Of a DNA stretch of 64,000 nt, positions 54,292-63,334 are shown piece after piece; position 1 is the first letter of the stretch, and every line of letters begins with the position of its first letter. This DNA comes from Nocardioides humilatus (GTDB lineage Bacteria > Actinomycetota > Actinomycetes > Propionibacteriales > Nocardioidaceae): positions 868,001 to 932,000 of the forward strand of contig NZ_VUJV01000001.1 in NCBI RefSeq assembly GCF_008373755.1, given 5' to 3'. Both the position numbers and the translations under genes were made by a program. Below the pieces are notes generated by a model, which was given only the letters and a program-made list of their open reading frames with translations, was not told the origin of the DNA and did no database searches.

Positions 54292-54322
54292 GACGCCCTC
54301 GCCGGTCACCGGCGAGGGCGTC
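54292..54322. terminator. hairpin after tRNA-Phe
   Basis: GACGCCCTCGCCGGT (54292-54306) and ACCGGCGAGGGCGTC (54308-54322) form an almost perfect inverted repeat. It could end transcription of tRNA-Phe and of the convergent GTPase gene. T tract weak. Confidence 0.55.
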
Positions 54323-54357
54323 GGCATTCGGCCGTCACTCGAGGACGTGGCGGCACC

Positions 54358-55116
54358 TCAGACGTGACCGGAGAGCTGCGCCATCCGGGCCTCGAGGGCC
54401 TCGAGATAGGCGTCTCGGCGCTTGGCCGTGACGACGCTGCCCTTCTCCAGCAGGCTGCAGGCCGGCAACACGTCGATGGAGAGCTTCGCCCCTCCGGCCA
54501 GCGCACGGAGGTCGTCGAGTCGGTCGCCGAACGGCGTGCCGCTGCCCGGCGAGTAGGACCGCACCACGTCATCGACATCGGCGGCGTAGAGGTCGACCTT
54601 GGTGACCACCACGATGAGCCACGTCGGATGCGGACGGCGCACCGCCATCGACGCGATCCGATGGGCGGTCACCGTCCAGTCCTCCAGCTCACGCTCGAGC
54701 TGTTCCTCCCTGATCGCCTCGACCGCCCCCGTCGTGCCGGCCAGACGTCGACCCGTCGCGTAGCCGTTGGCGACCACGTGCAGCACGCCGTCGACCGGCG
54801 CGTCGTGGAAAACCTCGTCGAGGGCCCCCAGCCGCGTCGCTGCGTTCTCCCCGGGGACGACCCGGAACCTGAACCCGCGGAGCCGCCGATCGCGGCGAGT
54901 GCGCCGTTCCATCACTGCCGATCCGGCGTCAGGGGCGCCACCGCGCCGAGGACGCCCCGACAGGTGATCCACCAGCTCGCTCTTGCCGACCCCTGTCATC
55001 CCGGTCACCGCCACGATCGGGTAGCGGTGTCCGAAGACTCCGACCACCCGGTCCCGGCCGCGGCCGATCGCGGCAGGCACCGCCCGCAGGCCGGTACGTC
55101 GTCGACCGTCGCCCAT
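54358..55116 (-). CDS. P-loop GTPase-like protein
   Basis: 252 residues. The P loop is GMTGVGKSEL (about 39-48) and the guanine-specificity motif TKVD appears in LIVVVTKVDLYAADVDD. Between them, VLHVVANGYATGRR occupies the place of the switch/G3 region but no DxxG is obvious. The C-terminal part (LSIDVLPACSLL) looks like the G5 strand. It resembles GTPases of the 'GTPase domain-containing' class without known partners. ATG 55116 has GGGGAG 6 bp upstream. It is divergent from an RTX-repeat protein. Confidence 0.72.
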   Translation of the reverse strand: MGDGRRRTGLRAVPAAIGRGRDRVVGVFGHRYPIVAVTGMTGVGKSELVDHLSGRPRRGGAPDAGSAVMERRTRRDRRLRGFRFRVVPGENAATRLGALDEVFHDAPVDGVLHVVANGYATGRRLAGTTGAVEAIREEQLERELEDWTVTAHRIASMAVRRPHPTWLIVVVTKVDLYAADVDDVVRSYSPGSGTPFGDRLDDLRALAGGAKLSIDVLPACSLLEKGSVVTAKRRDAYLEALEARMAQLSGHV

Positions 55117-55205
55117 GCGTTCTCCCCGGATCGGATGATGATGCGCAGAACGTACCCGAGGCACGGACGCTTGCGGAGGGTCGCGCATCGGCTGAAACTG
55201 GTGCG

Positions 55206-55988
55206 ATGACGCCCCGACGACCACTCGTGGGAACCTGCCTCGCGTCCGTGGTGATGGCGGCAGCCCTGGCCGTCGTCGTCCTGCCTGACGGGGCCGATGC
55301 CCGTCCGACCCGCGCGGAGCGCCAGGAGCGGATCGTCCGGCCGGCCACCCTTAAGCGGACCGACGACGGTTACTACTTCGGCGCCTGGGGCCAGAACAGC
55401 AAGGTCACCGTGACTCTCGTCGAGGACGGCCTCAAGTTCCGCGACGCCCGCACCGCGCGCTGGGAGCTGCTGGCCCGGGTGTGCACCAACGTGCCCGTAC
55501 GACGCGGGGTCGCCGCGATCTGCCCGGTGCCTCCCGGTGTGAGCGTGGCGAACCCGCTGACGATCGACTTCGAGATGCGGCTCGGCGACGACACCGTCAC
55601 CACCTCCGCCCTGCCCGCCGAGTTCCAGGCCAGCGTGCTCGCCGATGCCGGCCGCGACGTCATCCGCACCGGCCCGGGCGACGACTTCATCAACGGCGCC
55701 TTCGACCACGACGAGATCTGGGCGGGCGACGGCAACGACTGGGTGCGCTCCGGCGAGGGATCCGACCTGGTCTTCGGCGAGGGCGGCGAGGACCGCTTGG
55801 TCGGCGGCGAGGTCGGCGACGTGCTGCACGGGGGCGACGGCAACGACTCCGTCGAGGGCGGCCCTGGCGACGACACGATGTACGGCGACGCGGGCGCGGA
55901 CACGCTCAAGTGCGGACCGGGCTCCGACTCAGCCGACGTCGACCCCGCAGACGAACACCGCTTCGACTGCGAGCACGTCGCGCCCTGA
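55206..55988 (+). CDS. exported calcium-binding RTX-repeat protein
   Basis: 260 residues. A signal peptide (about 1-32) is followed by a beta-rich part with two Cys (CTNVPVRRGVAAICPV), then RTX nonapeptide repeats GGxGxDxUx from about 150 to 240: GPGDDFING, GDGNDWVRSGEGSDLV, GGDGNDSVEGGPGDDTMYGDAGADTL. These fold as a Ca2+-dependent beta roll outside the cell. It ends with a short Cys pair. No enzyme domain is seen. No Shine-Dalgarno sequence is clear before ATG 55206. Confidence 0.85.
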   Translation: MTPRRPLVGTCLASVVMAAALAVVVLPDGADARPTRAERQERIVRPATLKRTDDGYYFGAWGQNSKVTVTLVEDGLKFRDARTARWELLARVCTNVPVRRGVAAICPVPPGVSVANPLTIDFEMRLGDDTVTTSALPAEFQASVLADAGRDVIRTGPGDDFINGAFDHDEIWAGDGNDWVRSGEGSDLVFGEGGEDRLVGGEVGDVLHGGDGNDSVEGGPGDDTMYGDAGADTLKCGPGSDSADVDPADEHRFDCEHVAP

Positions 55989-56107
55989 GCCCACACAAGT
56001 TCTAGACCACCGGGACCATGGTCCCGGTCCAGAAGTGCGACCGTGCCCTGCCCGCCACCCCGTCGTTGAAGCAGTCGGACAGGTTCCGCGACGAGGAGGT
56101 AGTGGCC

Positions 56108-56311
56108 ATGGTTGATGCAGCTACGGGCGTGATCTACACCGGCGTGCTGATGGCAGCCACGATGGGCCTGACAGCGTGGCGCGTCGTCGCGGTCCAGGGC
56201 AACGTGACCGTTCAGGCCGACCGCGTGCTCGCCGCCTGCCTGCTGATGTCGATCGGGCTCTTCGCGCTCTTCACGCTGCCGCACTACGTGCCCGGCATCC
56301 AGGTGCCCTGA
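56108..56311 (+). CDS. small two-helix membrane protein
   Basis: 67 residues with two membrane helices (about 8-28 and 40-58) and the C-terminal LPHYVPGIQVP. GGAGG lies 8 bp before ATG 56108; a GTG 6 bp earlier is in frame. It has no recognised family. It stands between an RTX protein and the convergent DUF1501 gene. Confidence 0.72.
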   Translation: MVDAATGVIYTGVLMAATMGLTAWRVVAVQGNVTVQADRVLAACLLMSIGLFALFTLPHYVPGIQVP

Positions 56312-56329
56312 CAGCTCCCTGGTCGACCC

Positions 56330-57604
56330 TCAGCCCATCACGCCGACGTCCTCGGGCGTGAAGCCCGGGAACAGCTGCGCCCGGTCGCCGCTGATGGCCG
56401 GGAACCGGTCGGACATGACCTCCCACAGCACGCTGCGGAAGTCCTGGCGCATCGCCAGGTCGCCGTCCTCCAGGTCGGCCTCGGCGAGGCCCGGCCAGGC
56501 GCCGTGCACCGTGCCGCCGGCGACGCCCGCGCCCAGGAGCAGCATCGCGTTGCCGTAGCCGTGATCGAGGCCGCCGTCGCCGTTCTCCTCCAGGCGTCGG
56601 CCGAACTCGCTGATGGTGACCACCGTGACCCGGCTGGCGTGTGACCCGAGATCGGCGAAGAAGGCCTTGAGCGACGAGGCGAAGTGGCCGAGGTGGTTGT
56701 TCATCCAGCCGTCATCGACCCGGCCGACGCCCTCGTGCATGTCCCAGTCGCCGTAGTCGACCGCGACGATCCGGGTGCCGACGTCGGCGCGGATCAGCGC
56801 GGCCGTGTTGGCCAGCACGTCGCGGAGCGGGCCTTCGGGATAGGCGGCGGCGTGGACCTGGTTGTCGACGTCGTCGACCAGCGGCGCGAGCAGGGTCGTC
56901 GCCTGCACGGCCAGGCGTACGCCGTCGCCCAGGACCGTCTGGTCCCCCGCCCACATCGTGCCGAGCGAGGCCCGGCGTACGGCTCCGGTCGTCTCGAGGT
57001 CGGCGATGCTCAGGTCGCCGAGCTGGTAGGCGCCGAGCGCCGACGCGGGGCCGATCATCGAGGTCGGCAGCAGCGTGGTGCCGAGGGACACGGCGTCCTG
57101 AGGGAGCGCACTGGGGTCGAGGCCGATGAGGCGGTTGATCCAGCCGACGCGCGTGCTCGACCCGGGGTCGGCGTCCTCGACCTCCTCCATGGCGTCGAAG
57201 TGACTGCGGTTGGGTGCCGGCAGCCCGACCGAGTGCACGGCACCGAAGGTCCCGGCGTTCCACATCGGCATCAGGTCACCCAGTGCGGGGTGGAGCCCGA
57301 AGCGCGGGTCGGCGCCGAGCAGCGTGCTCTCCGGGATCGCGATCGTCGGCCGCCACGACACCAGGTGGTCGTGGTCGACACCGCGGGGCACGACCATCGA
57401 CAGGCCGTCGGCGCCGCCACGGAGGCTGAGCACGACCACGACGTTGCCGCCGGGCTCGCCGCCGTAGGCCACCTGCAGGAAAGCGTCGCCGATCAGCTGG
57501 GCGCCCATCAGCGCACCGGCGCCGGCGGCGGTGCTGCCGAGGAGGCGGCGGCGGGTCAGTCGTGCGCGACCGAAGTCGGGGCACCCGCATGCTGCGTTGT
57601 TCAT
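56330..57604 (-). CDS. Tat-exported DUF1501 protein
   Basis: 424 residues. A twin-arginine signal is present (RARLTRRRLLGSTAAGAGAL, about 13-32). The core has the DUF1501 pattern: VVVVLSLRGGADGLSMVVP, FGLHPALGDLMPMW, VGLPAPNRSHFDAMEEVE, YGDWDMHEG and TISEFGRRLEENGDGGLDHGYGNAMLLLG, a sulfatase/alkaline-phosphatase-like fold in distant homologues. ATG 57604 has AGGAG 6 bp upstream. It lies 14 bp after a DUF1800 gene, the usual partner. The substrate is not known. Confidence 0.88.
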   Translation of the reverse strand: MNNAACGCPDFGRARLTRRRLLGSTAAGAGALMGAQLIGDAFLQVAYGGEPGGNVVVVLSLRGGADGLSMVVPRGVDHDHLVSWRPTIAIPESTLLGADPRFGLHPALGDLMPMWNAGTFGAVHSVGLPAPNRSHFDAMEEVEDADPGSSTRVGWINRLIGLDPSALPQDAVSLGTTLLPTSMIGPASALGAYQLGDLSIADLETTGAVRRASLGTMWAGDQTVLGDGVRLAVQATTLLAPLVDDVDNQVHAAAYPEGPLRDVLANTAALIRADVGTRIVAVDYGDWDMHEGVGRVDDGWMNNHLGHFASSLKAFFADLGSHASRVTVVTISEFGRRLEENGDGGLDHGYGNAMLLLGAGVAGGTVHGAWPGLAEADLEDGDLAMRQDFRSVLWEVMSDRFPAISGDRAQLFPGFTPEDVGVMG

Positions 57605-57618
57605 CGGTACTCCTCTCA

Positions 57619-59139
57619 TCAGCGGTGCAGGTGCTGGGGCGAGTCGAGCAGGGACGCGAGGATGCCGCGGATCGTCCAGTAGTCGAGCGCCTGGTCCTTG
57701 GTGAGCCGCTTGGTCAGCGACATGCCGAGGAGCTCGGCGATCCCGTTGCGGCAGGCGGCGGAGGGCCGCTGTCCGAGCATCCGGAGCCCGTTGTGGTCGA
57801 TCACCTCGGCCAAGGTGGCCGGCATCGGCGGCAGGAGCGAGGCGAACTTGGGGAACTGCGCCTGATCCGTGGGCCACCACCGCGCAGCGAGGTCGCGGTG
57901 CACCGTGAAGCTGGTGAGCACCCGGCCGGCGCTGGCCCACGCACCGTCCACCTCGGGGTAGCCGTTGGGCGCCGGCCACTCGTAGGGCGGCTGGCCGTTG
58001 TCGCTGTACTGCCAGTACATGGCGTTGGCGAAGGACTCGTCGGCGGTCGGCTTCAGGATCTTGATGCCGAGCGCGCGGACCGTGGCGACGTAGTCCTCGG
58101 TCGGCATCCGGACCTTGAGCCCGGCTCCGTCGATGAAGTCCGGGTGGTCGACGAGGGCACGCAGCGTCGGCTTGATGGCGGTGCCGTTGGCCAGGTAGGC
58201 CTTCGCCACGGCCTTCACGATCGCCGGGGACGGCTGGTCGGAGACGAACTTCATGCACAGCCGTCGGGCGAGACGGTTGGCCGTGGCGGGATGCTTCGCG
58301 AGGTAGGTCAGGTAGGCCTTCGTGGCCGCGCGGCCGTCCCGCTCCCGGTTGGCGTGGTGGAAGCCGAGGACCTGGACCGCGTGGGTGTCGTGCCACGAGG
58401 TGTCGTAGAAGGCGCGGAACGACGGGTCCCAGATGTCGACCCGATAGCCGGTGAGCATCCGCGCCGACGCCTTGACGTGGTCCTCGGTGTAGCCCGCGTC
58501 CACCCCGACCGTGTGCAGCTCGAGCAGCTCGCGGCCGAGGTTCTCGTTGGGCGACTCCTTCGACGAGAAGGCGTTGTCGAGGTAGAGACCCATCGCCGGA
58601 TGGGTGATCGCGGCGTTGAGGAGCTCGTCGAACGTCGTGAGCGCGTGGGCTCGGATCACCCGGTCGTAGTCCATCCGCCAGAAGATGGCGTCGTCGTGGA
58701 ACAGCGAGACGTTGAGCAGGTTGGACCAGAAGTCGACCATCACCTCTTGGAGCTGCCGCTTGCTGGCGATCCGCCGCAGGGTGGTCCACCGGCTCAGGTC
58801 CGTCGCGACGTCCCAGACGCTCCGTGTCTCCGCCTGGTCGTTCTGGAACATCTGCTTGGCGCTGAGCCGCAACCACGGGTACCAGGAGTCGATCTCGTCG
58901 CCGGGCGCGTCGGTCACGCGACCGGGCTTGAGCTGTTGCTCGAACCACTGGCGGCCGCCGCCCGCGGCCTTCACCTCCGCGGTCAGCTCCGGGGTGAGCC
59001 CTCCGCTGAACCGGCGGACGAGGTGCCTGCTCGACGCGTCGAGCACTGCGGTGCCGGCGCGGTCGTCGTAGGTGGCGACGAGGCGCCCGCGCCGGGTCTG
59101 GGGACGGGCAGGGACGGTCCGCGATGGTGCAAGGGTCAC
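57619..59139 (-). CDS. DUF1800 protein
   Basis: 506 residues. Family segments seen: HLVRRFSGGLTPEL, MVDFWSNLLNVSL, DYDRVIRAHALTTFDELLNAAITHPAMGLYLDNAFSSKESPNENLGRELLELHTVGVDAGYTEDHV and LARRLCMKFVSDQPSP. GTG 59139 was chosen because AGGAG lies 7 bp upstream. DUF1800 genes are regularly paired with DUF1501 genes and the products are thought to act together on the cell surface; a biochemical role is not established. No clear Sec signal is visible at this start. Confidence 0.88.
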   Translation of the reverse strand: MTLAPSRTVPARPQTRRGRLVATYDDRAGTAVLDASSRHLVRRFSGGLTPELTAEVKAAGGGRQWFEQQLKPGRVTDAPGDEIDSWYPWLRLSAKQMFQNDQAETRSVWDVATDLSRWTTLRRIASKRQLQEVMVDFWSNLLNVSLFHDDAIFWRMDYDRVIRAHALTTFDELLNAAITHPAMGLYLDNAFSSKESPNENLGRELLELHTVGVDAGYTEDHVKASARMLTGYRVDIWDPSFRAFYDTSWHDTHAVQVLGFHHANRERDGRAATKAYLTYLAKHPATANRLARRLCMKFVSDQPSPAIVKAVAKAYLANGTAIKPTLRALVDHPDFIDGAGLKVRMPTEDYVATVRALGIKILKPTADESFANAMYWQYSDNGQPPYEWPAPNGYPEVDGAWASAGRVLTSFTVHRDLAARWWPTDQAQFPKFASLLPPMPATLAEVIDHNGLRMLGQRPSAACRNGIAELLGMSLTKRLTKDQALDYWTIRGILASLLDSPQHLHR

Positions 59140-59338
59140 GACAGGGCTCCTGGGGACGAGGCCGGAAGCGGCCACGGTATGCGGGGGACCGTCTCCTCCG
59201 GCACACCCGCGCGGACCCGACCCCGTGACCCGATGTGACTAGAGCGCGCCTGGCTGCCTCCCCGGAGCCCCCGCCCGATGTGACCAACCGCTCGGTATCA
59301 AAAACGCATCTTCGGCGGCTGTGAGCGCGCCCGCGACC

Positions 59339-59344
59339 TAATGT
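59339..59344 (+). promoter_or_regulatory. candidate -10 element (TAATGT) of a leaderless transcript
   Basis: TAATGT is exactly 6 bp before GTG 59351, as in other leaderless candidates of this window. Confidence 0.4.
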
Positions 59345-59350
59345 CGGGGG

Positions 59351-60100
59351 GTGTTGAAGTTCCCTCTGTTGCGTTGGCTCTGGGCCATGTTCGCGGCCCT
59401 GCTCGTCGGCCACGTGATCGGTCTCGTGCTGTGGGTGCAGCGCGACGTGCCCCGTGATTCGGGCGTGTGGCGCCAGTTCGACCTCAACGGCGAGGCCAAC
59501 CTCGCCGCCTGGTTCGAGTCGTTCATCATCCTGACCTGCGCCGCGCTGGTGCTGCTGCTCGCATCACACGCGCGCGAGAGCGGCGCGGCGCTCGCCCACC
59601 GGTGGACCGCCCTGTCGGCGGTCCTGCTGCTGATGTCGATGGATGAAGCGTCCCAGTTGCACGACATGTTCACCGGCCCCCTGCGCCGCGGCCTCGAGAT
59701 CGACTTCGGCGTCTTCTACTTCGCGTGGCTCATCCCGGCCGTGGCGTTCTTGGCGTTCTTCGCCTGGTACTTCGCCCCGCTCGCCCTCACGCTCCCCGCC
59801 GCGATCCGCAACCGGCTGCTCGCGGCCTTCGGGATCTACTTCGGCGGCGCCATCGTGGTGGAGATGGTGAGCGGTTTCGCGGTCGAGTACGGCAGGAAGT
59901 CGACGCCGTACCTCACCGTGCTGACGTTCGAGGAGACCTGCGAGATCGCCGGCATGCTGCTCGTTGTCGGCGCGTTCTTCGCGTTCGTCCGACTGGTCCA
60001 ACCGCGGACAGTGATCGACCTCGGCGGCGCCGGCGGCACGGTCGCGCTGTCGTCTGCGGAGGCAGCGGCTACCCTGGACGAAAACAAGAACACGTTCTAA
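59351..60100 (+). CDS. polytopic membrane protein with intramembrane DE-H and EE-E residues
   Basis: 249 residues with about six membrane helices. Polar residues lie within or at the end of helices: SMDEASQLHDMF (about 97-108), VEMVSGFAVEYG and LTFEETCEIAGML. Such Asp/Glu/His sets in helices recall membrane metal-dependent hydrolases (CREST superfamily) but the match is only by pattern. The C-tail (about 220-249) is hydrophilic. The start GTG 59351 is supported by TAATGT at 6 bp. The NTF2-like gene begins 15 bp after its stop. Confidence 0.75.
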   Translation: MLKFPLLRWLWAMFAALLVGHVIGLVLWVQRDVPRDSGVWRQFDLNGEANLAAWFESFIILTCAALVLLLASHARESGAALAHRWTALSAVLLLMSMDEASQLHDMFTGPLRRGLEIDFGVFYFAWLIPAVAFLAFFAWYFAPLALTLPAAIRNRLLAAFGIYFGGAIVVEMVSGFAVEYGRKSTPYLTVLTFEETCEIAGMLLVVGAFFAFVRLVQPRTVIDLGGAGGTVALSSAEAAATLDENKNTF

Positions 60101-60115
60101 TACCTGGGAGCAGCC

Positions 60116-60490
60116 ATGGCCGCCGACCGCGTCCGGATCCTCGAGACCATCCAGAACTACATCGACTTCGTCGGCAAGGGCACCGCTGACGACGTCCTCG
60201 GGCTGTACGCCGAGGGCGCGACCGTCGAGGACCCGGTCGGCACCGACGTGCGCACGACGCGTGAGTCGATCCGCGAGTTCTACGCCGCGATCGAGCCGCT
60301 CGAGCAGGAGACCCGACTGATCTCCGCCAAGGTCGCCGACGGCCAGGCCGCCTTCCTCTTCGAGATCGTCACCCGGGTCGGCGACCAGTCCTACACGCTC
60401 GCCCCGATCGACGTGATGACCTTCGACGACGACGCCAAGATCACGAGCATGCGGGCGTTCTGGAGCAACGACGACATGGCGATCTCCTGA
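60116..60490 (+). CDS. NTF2-like / ketosteroid-isomerase-type protein
   Basis: 124 residues with the SnoaL/KSI cone fold pattern: a long first helix (RVRILETIQNYIDFVGKG), LYAEGATVEDPVGTDVRTTRESIREFYAAI, and C-terminal strands VMTFDDDAKITSMRAFW. The Asp in TVEDPVG matches the position of the KSI catalytic pocket, so steroid delta-isomerase-like chemistry is possible. GGGAG lies about 6 bp before ATG 60116. It may be co-transcribed with the preceding membrane protein. A strong terminator follows. Confidence 0.85.
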   Translation: MAADRVRILETIQNYIDFVGKGTADDVLGLYAEGATVEDPVGTDVRTTRESIREFYAAIEPLEQETRLISAKVADGQAAFLFEIVTRVGDQSYTLAPIDVMTFDDDAKITSMRAFWSNDDMAIS

Positions 60491-60522
60491 TCCCCGTATC
60501 CCGGACCGTCCTCTTTCGTTGA

Positions 60523-60584
60523 GACGGGTGGCTGGGCGAGCCAGCGCCATGGGGGGAGCTGCTCGCCCAGCCCGTCGCATTTTT
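60523..60584 (+). terminator. rho-independent terminator after the NTF2-like gene
   Basis: GACGGG..GCTGGGCGAG (60523-60540) pairs with CTCGCCCAGC-CCGTC (60562-60576), leaving a 21-nt loop, and GCATTTTT follows. Confidence 0.8.
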
Positions 60585-60724
60585 CGCCGTACTTTCTGAC
60601 GCGCCCGCCGACGTGGAGATCACCTTCGGCTGGTCCTATCGTTGAGACACTGGCACGCACCACCCCCGCGCGCCGGCCACCTCCCGCCACACCACCCCCG
60701 TGGCTGAACAGAAAGCGGCAGCAG

Positions 60725-61840
60725 ATGTCCGACAGCAGCACCCCGCTCGTCACACCCGCCACCGACCTCCTCGGGCACCAGCTCGAGCACGAACAGGTCG
60801 TCTTCGCCAACGACCCGGCCAGCGGACTGCGCGCGATCATCGCGATCCACTCCACGGCTCTCGGCCCCGCCCTCGGCGGCACCCGCTTCTACCCGTACGC
60901 CTCGACCCAGGCGGCCCTCGCCGACGTACTGGCGCTCTCGCGCGGCATGTCCTACAAGGCGGCCGTCACCGGGCTCGACCTCGGCGGTGGCAAGGCGGTC
61001 ATCATCGGCGACCCGACCACGCAGAAGACCGAGGCGCTGCTCCGTGCCTACGGCCGCTTCGTCGAGTCCCTCGGCGGGCGCTACTACACCGCCTGCGACG
61101 TGGGCACGTACAGCGAGGACATGGACCTCGTGGCGCGCGAGTGCTCCTACGTCACCGGTCGCACCGAGGAGCACGGCGGGGCGGGCGACAGCAGCGTGCT
61201 GACCGCCTACGGCGTCTTCTGCGGCCTCAGGGCCGCCGCCGAGGCCACGTGGAGCGACGCTGACCCGGACGCCGTGCTCGCAGGCCGTCTGGTGGGCGTG
61301 GCCGGCGTGGGCAAGGTGGGTCGCCACCTGGTGCGCCACCTGATCGACGCCGGCGCCGAGGTCGTCGTCACCGACGTCTCTGCCGCGGCCGTCGAGCGAG
61401 TCCGCCAGGAGTACCCCGGCGTACGAGTGGTCGCCTCGACCGAGGCCCTGATCGCCGAACCGCTCGACGTCTACGCACCCTGCGCCCTCGGCGGCGCGCT
61501 GGACGACGACGTGGTGGCCCGGCTGAGCGCGCGCATCGTCTGCGGTGCCGCCAACAACCAGCTCGCCCACCCCGGCGTCGAGAAGCTCGTCGAGGACCGC
61601 GGCATCGTCTACGCCCCCGACTACGTCGTCAACGCCGGCGGCCTCGTGCAGGTCGCCGACGAGCTCGAGGGCTTCAGCTTCGAGCGCGCCAAGATCCGGG
61701 CAGGCCGGATCTACGACACCACCCGGGCGATCCTCGAGCGCGCCCAGCGCGACGGCGTGCCGACCGCCACGGCGGCCGACCGGATCGCCGAGCAGCGGAT
61801 GCTCGAGATCGGCCGACTCCGCGGTATCTACCTCGGCTGA
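60725..61840 (+). CDS. vdh: valine (leucine/phenylalanine-type) dehydrogenase
   Basis: 371 residues, Glu/Leu/Phe/Val dehydrogenase family. Catalytic Lys lies in [18 protein letters not shown]; the NAD site is [17 protein letters not shown]; the dehydrogenase core includes [18 protein letters not shown] and [11 protein letters not shown]. Size and sequence fit actinobacterial valine dehydrogenase, which deaminates branched-chain amino acids to 2-keto acids used as fatty-acid primers. Leucine or phenylalanine as main substrate is not excluded. TATCGT near 60637 may be its -10 element. Confidence 0.88.
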   Translation: MSDSSTPLVTPATDLLGHQLEHEQVVFANDPASGLRAIIAIHSTALGPALGGTRFYPYASTQAALADVLALSRGMSYKAAVTGLDLGGGKAVIIGDPTTQKTEALLRAYGRFVESLGGRYYTACDVGTYSEDMDLVARECSYVTGRTEEHGGAGDSSVLTAYGVFCGLRAAAEATWSDADPDAVLAGRLVGVAGVGKVGRHLVRHLIDAGAEVVVTDVSAAAVERVRQEYPGVRVVASTEALIAEPLDVYAPCALGGALDDDVVARLSARIVCGAANNQLAHPGVEKLVEDRGIVYAPDYVVNAGGLVQVADELEGFSFERAKIRAGRIYDTTRAILERAQRDGVPTATAADRIAEQRMLEIGRLRGIYLG

Positions 61841-61850
61841 GGAGTCCGCG

Positions 61851-61906
61851 AGCGCGCGCAGTCGATCCAGTCAGCGGTCAGTGCTGACTGGCGGCTTGCG
61901 CGCGCT
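61851..61906. terminator. nested double hairpin between vdh and the DUF3073 gene
   Basis: Outer arms AGCGCGCGCA (61851-61860) and TGCGCGCGCT (61897-61906) enclose inner arms CCAGTCAGC (61867-61875) and GCTGACTGG (61883-61891). Symmetric on both strands, so it may terminate both convergent genes. No T tract. Confidence 0.55.
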
Positions 61907-61912
61907 GTGGGT

Positions 61913-62098
61913 TCAGTCGCGGGGAGGGGCGGAGAAGTCCGACCAGCGGTCGGGCTCCTCTACGTCAACCGACTCCGACGCCTTGCCCTCGTCGCCATGG
62001 AGCTCTCGCGCCAGGGCACCGAAGTCGGTGTCGTGAGTTTGGTACTTCAGGTCGCGAGCGACCTTCGTCTGCTTGGCTTTCGCACGGCCGCGGCCCAT
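61913..62098 (-). CDS. DUF3073 family protein
   Basis: 61 residues beginning MGRGRAKAKQTKVARDLKYQ, the conserved basic start of this short actinobacterial family; the second half is acidic (DEGKASESVDVEEPDRW). It probably binds nucleic acid or the ribosome through the basic part, but no function is established. It is often found beside purM/purF in actinobacteria, as here. Confidence 0.9.
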   Translation of the reverse strand: MGRGRAKAKQTKVARDLKYQTHDTDFGALARELHGDEGKASESVDVEEPDRWSDFSAPPRD

Positions 62099-62239
62099 AG
62101 GGTCCAGCCCCCTCGCACACTTGGCCGGGACGCTCCGCGCCCCGGACTGCTGAATCAGAGTCTCGTGGGAGCAACGCTACCTGCTCAGTGGCTGTTCCCG
62201 CACACCGAGTCCGCCATTACGGCACCAATGTCTGCCAGA

Positions 62240-63322
62240 TCACCAACCCGGGTGCTGGCCGACGAGTCGGACCGTACCCGTCTGGTCGGGGTCGACGTCG
62301 ACCTCGCCGGCCACCCAGGAGGTGATCCCGTGGTCGGCGAGGCGGGCGATCGCCGCGTCGGCGTCGTCGGCGTGGGTCAGCGCCACCATGCCCACCCCGC
62401 AGTTGAGGGTGGCCTCGAGGTCGGGCTGGCTGACCTCACCGACCTTGCGGACCAGGTCGAAGATCGGGCCGGGCGTCCAGGTCGCGCGATCGAGGGTCGC
62501 GCGCAGCTCGACCGGCATGACCCGGGCCAGGTTGTTGGCCAGGCCGCCACCGGTGATGTGGGCCATCGCGTGGGTCCGGGTCTCGCGCGCGATCGCGAGG
62601 CCCGCCTTGGTGTAGATGCGCGTGGGCTCGAGGAGCTCCTCACCCAGGGTGCGCCCGAGCTCGTCGACCTGGCGGTCAACGGTCCAGCCGGCCTCGGTGA
62701 AGAACACGTGGCGCACCAGGGAGTAGCCGTTGCTGTGGAGGCCGCTGGCCGCCATGGCGATGACCACGTCGCCCGGGCGGACCCGACCGGGGCCGAGCAG
62801 CATGTCGGCCTCGACGACACCCGTGGTGGCACCGGCGACGTCGTACTCATCGGGAGCGAGGAGGCCGGGGTGCTCAGCGGTCTCGCCGCCGACCAGCGCG
62901 CAGCCGGCCTCGACGCAGGCGTCAGCGATGCCCTTGACGATCGCGGCGATGCGCTCGGGGACGACCTTGCCGGTCGCGATGTAGTCGGTCATGAAGAGCG
63001 GCTCTGCGCCGCAGACCACCAGGTCGTCGACGACCATGCCGACGAGGTCGAAGCCGATCGTGTCGTGCTTGTCCATCATCTGCGCGACGGCGACCTTGGT
63101 GCCGACCCCGTCGGTGGAGGTGGCGAGGAGCGGCCGCTTATAGGACGTCAGTGCGCTCGCGTCGAAGAGGCCGGCGAAGCCGCCGAGCCCGCCGAGCATC
63201 TCGGGGCGCCGTGCCCTCTCGATCGACGCCTTCATCAGGTCGACGGCCTTGTCGGCGGCGTGGATGTCGACACCGGCGCGGGCGTAGGCCCCCTGAGTCG
63301 TGGGGGCTGCAGAGTCAGACAA
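62240..63322 (-). CDS. purM: phosphoribosylformylglycinamidine cyclo-ligase
   Basis: 360 residues. The PurM fold is shown by SYKRPLLATSTDGVGTKVAVA, GFDLVGMVVDDLVVCGAEPLFMTDYIA, ALVGGETAEHPG and AHITGGGLANNLARVMP. It makes aminoimidazole ribotide from FGAM with ATP in purine synthesis. ATG 63322 lies 12 bp after the purF stop on the same strand, so both are co-transcribed. A C-terminal tail of about 15 residues past the usual end is typical for actinobacteria. Confidence 0.96.
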   Translation of the reverse strand: MSDSAAPTTQGAYARAGVDIHAADKAVDLMKASIERARRPEMLGGLGGFAGLFDASALTSYKRPLLATSTDGVGTKVAVAQMMDKHDTIGFDLVGMVVDDLVVCGAEPLFMTDYIATGKVVPERIAAIVKGIADACVEAGCALVGGETAEHPGLLAPDEYDVAGATTGVVEADMLLGPGRVRPGDVVIAMAASGLHSNGYSLVRHVFFTEAGWTVDRQVDELGRTLGEELLEPTRIYTKAGLAIARETRTHAMAHITGGGLANNLARVMPVELRATLDRATWTPGPIFDLVRKVGEVSQPDLEATLNCGVGMVALTHADDADAAIARLADHGITSWVAGEVDVDPDQTGTVRLVGQHPGW

Positions 63323-63334
63323 GACGTTGGTTCC

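Noticed and set aside
57605-59413. Minus-strand frame joined upstream of the DUF1501 gene to make a 1027-residue protein
   Set aside because: It overlaps the whole DUF1800 gene in another frame and lacks domain similarity; ATG 57604 has its own ribosome site.
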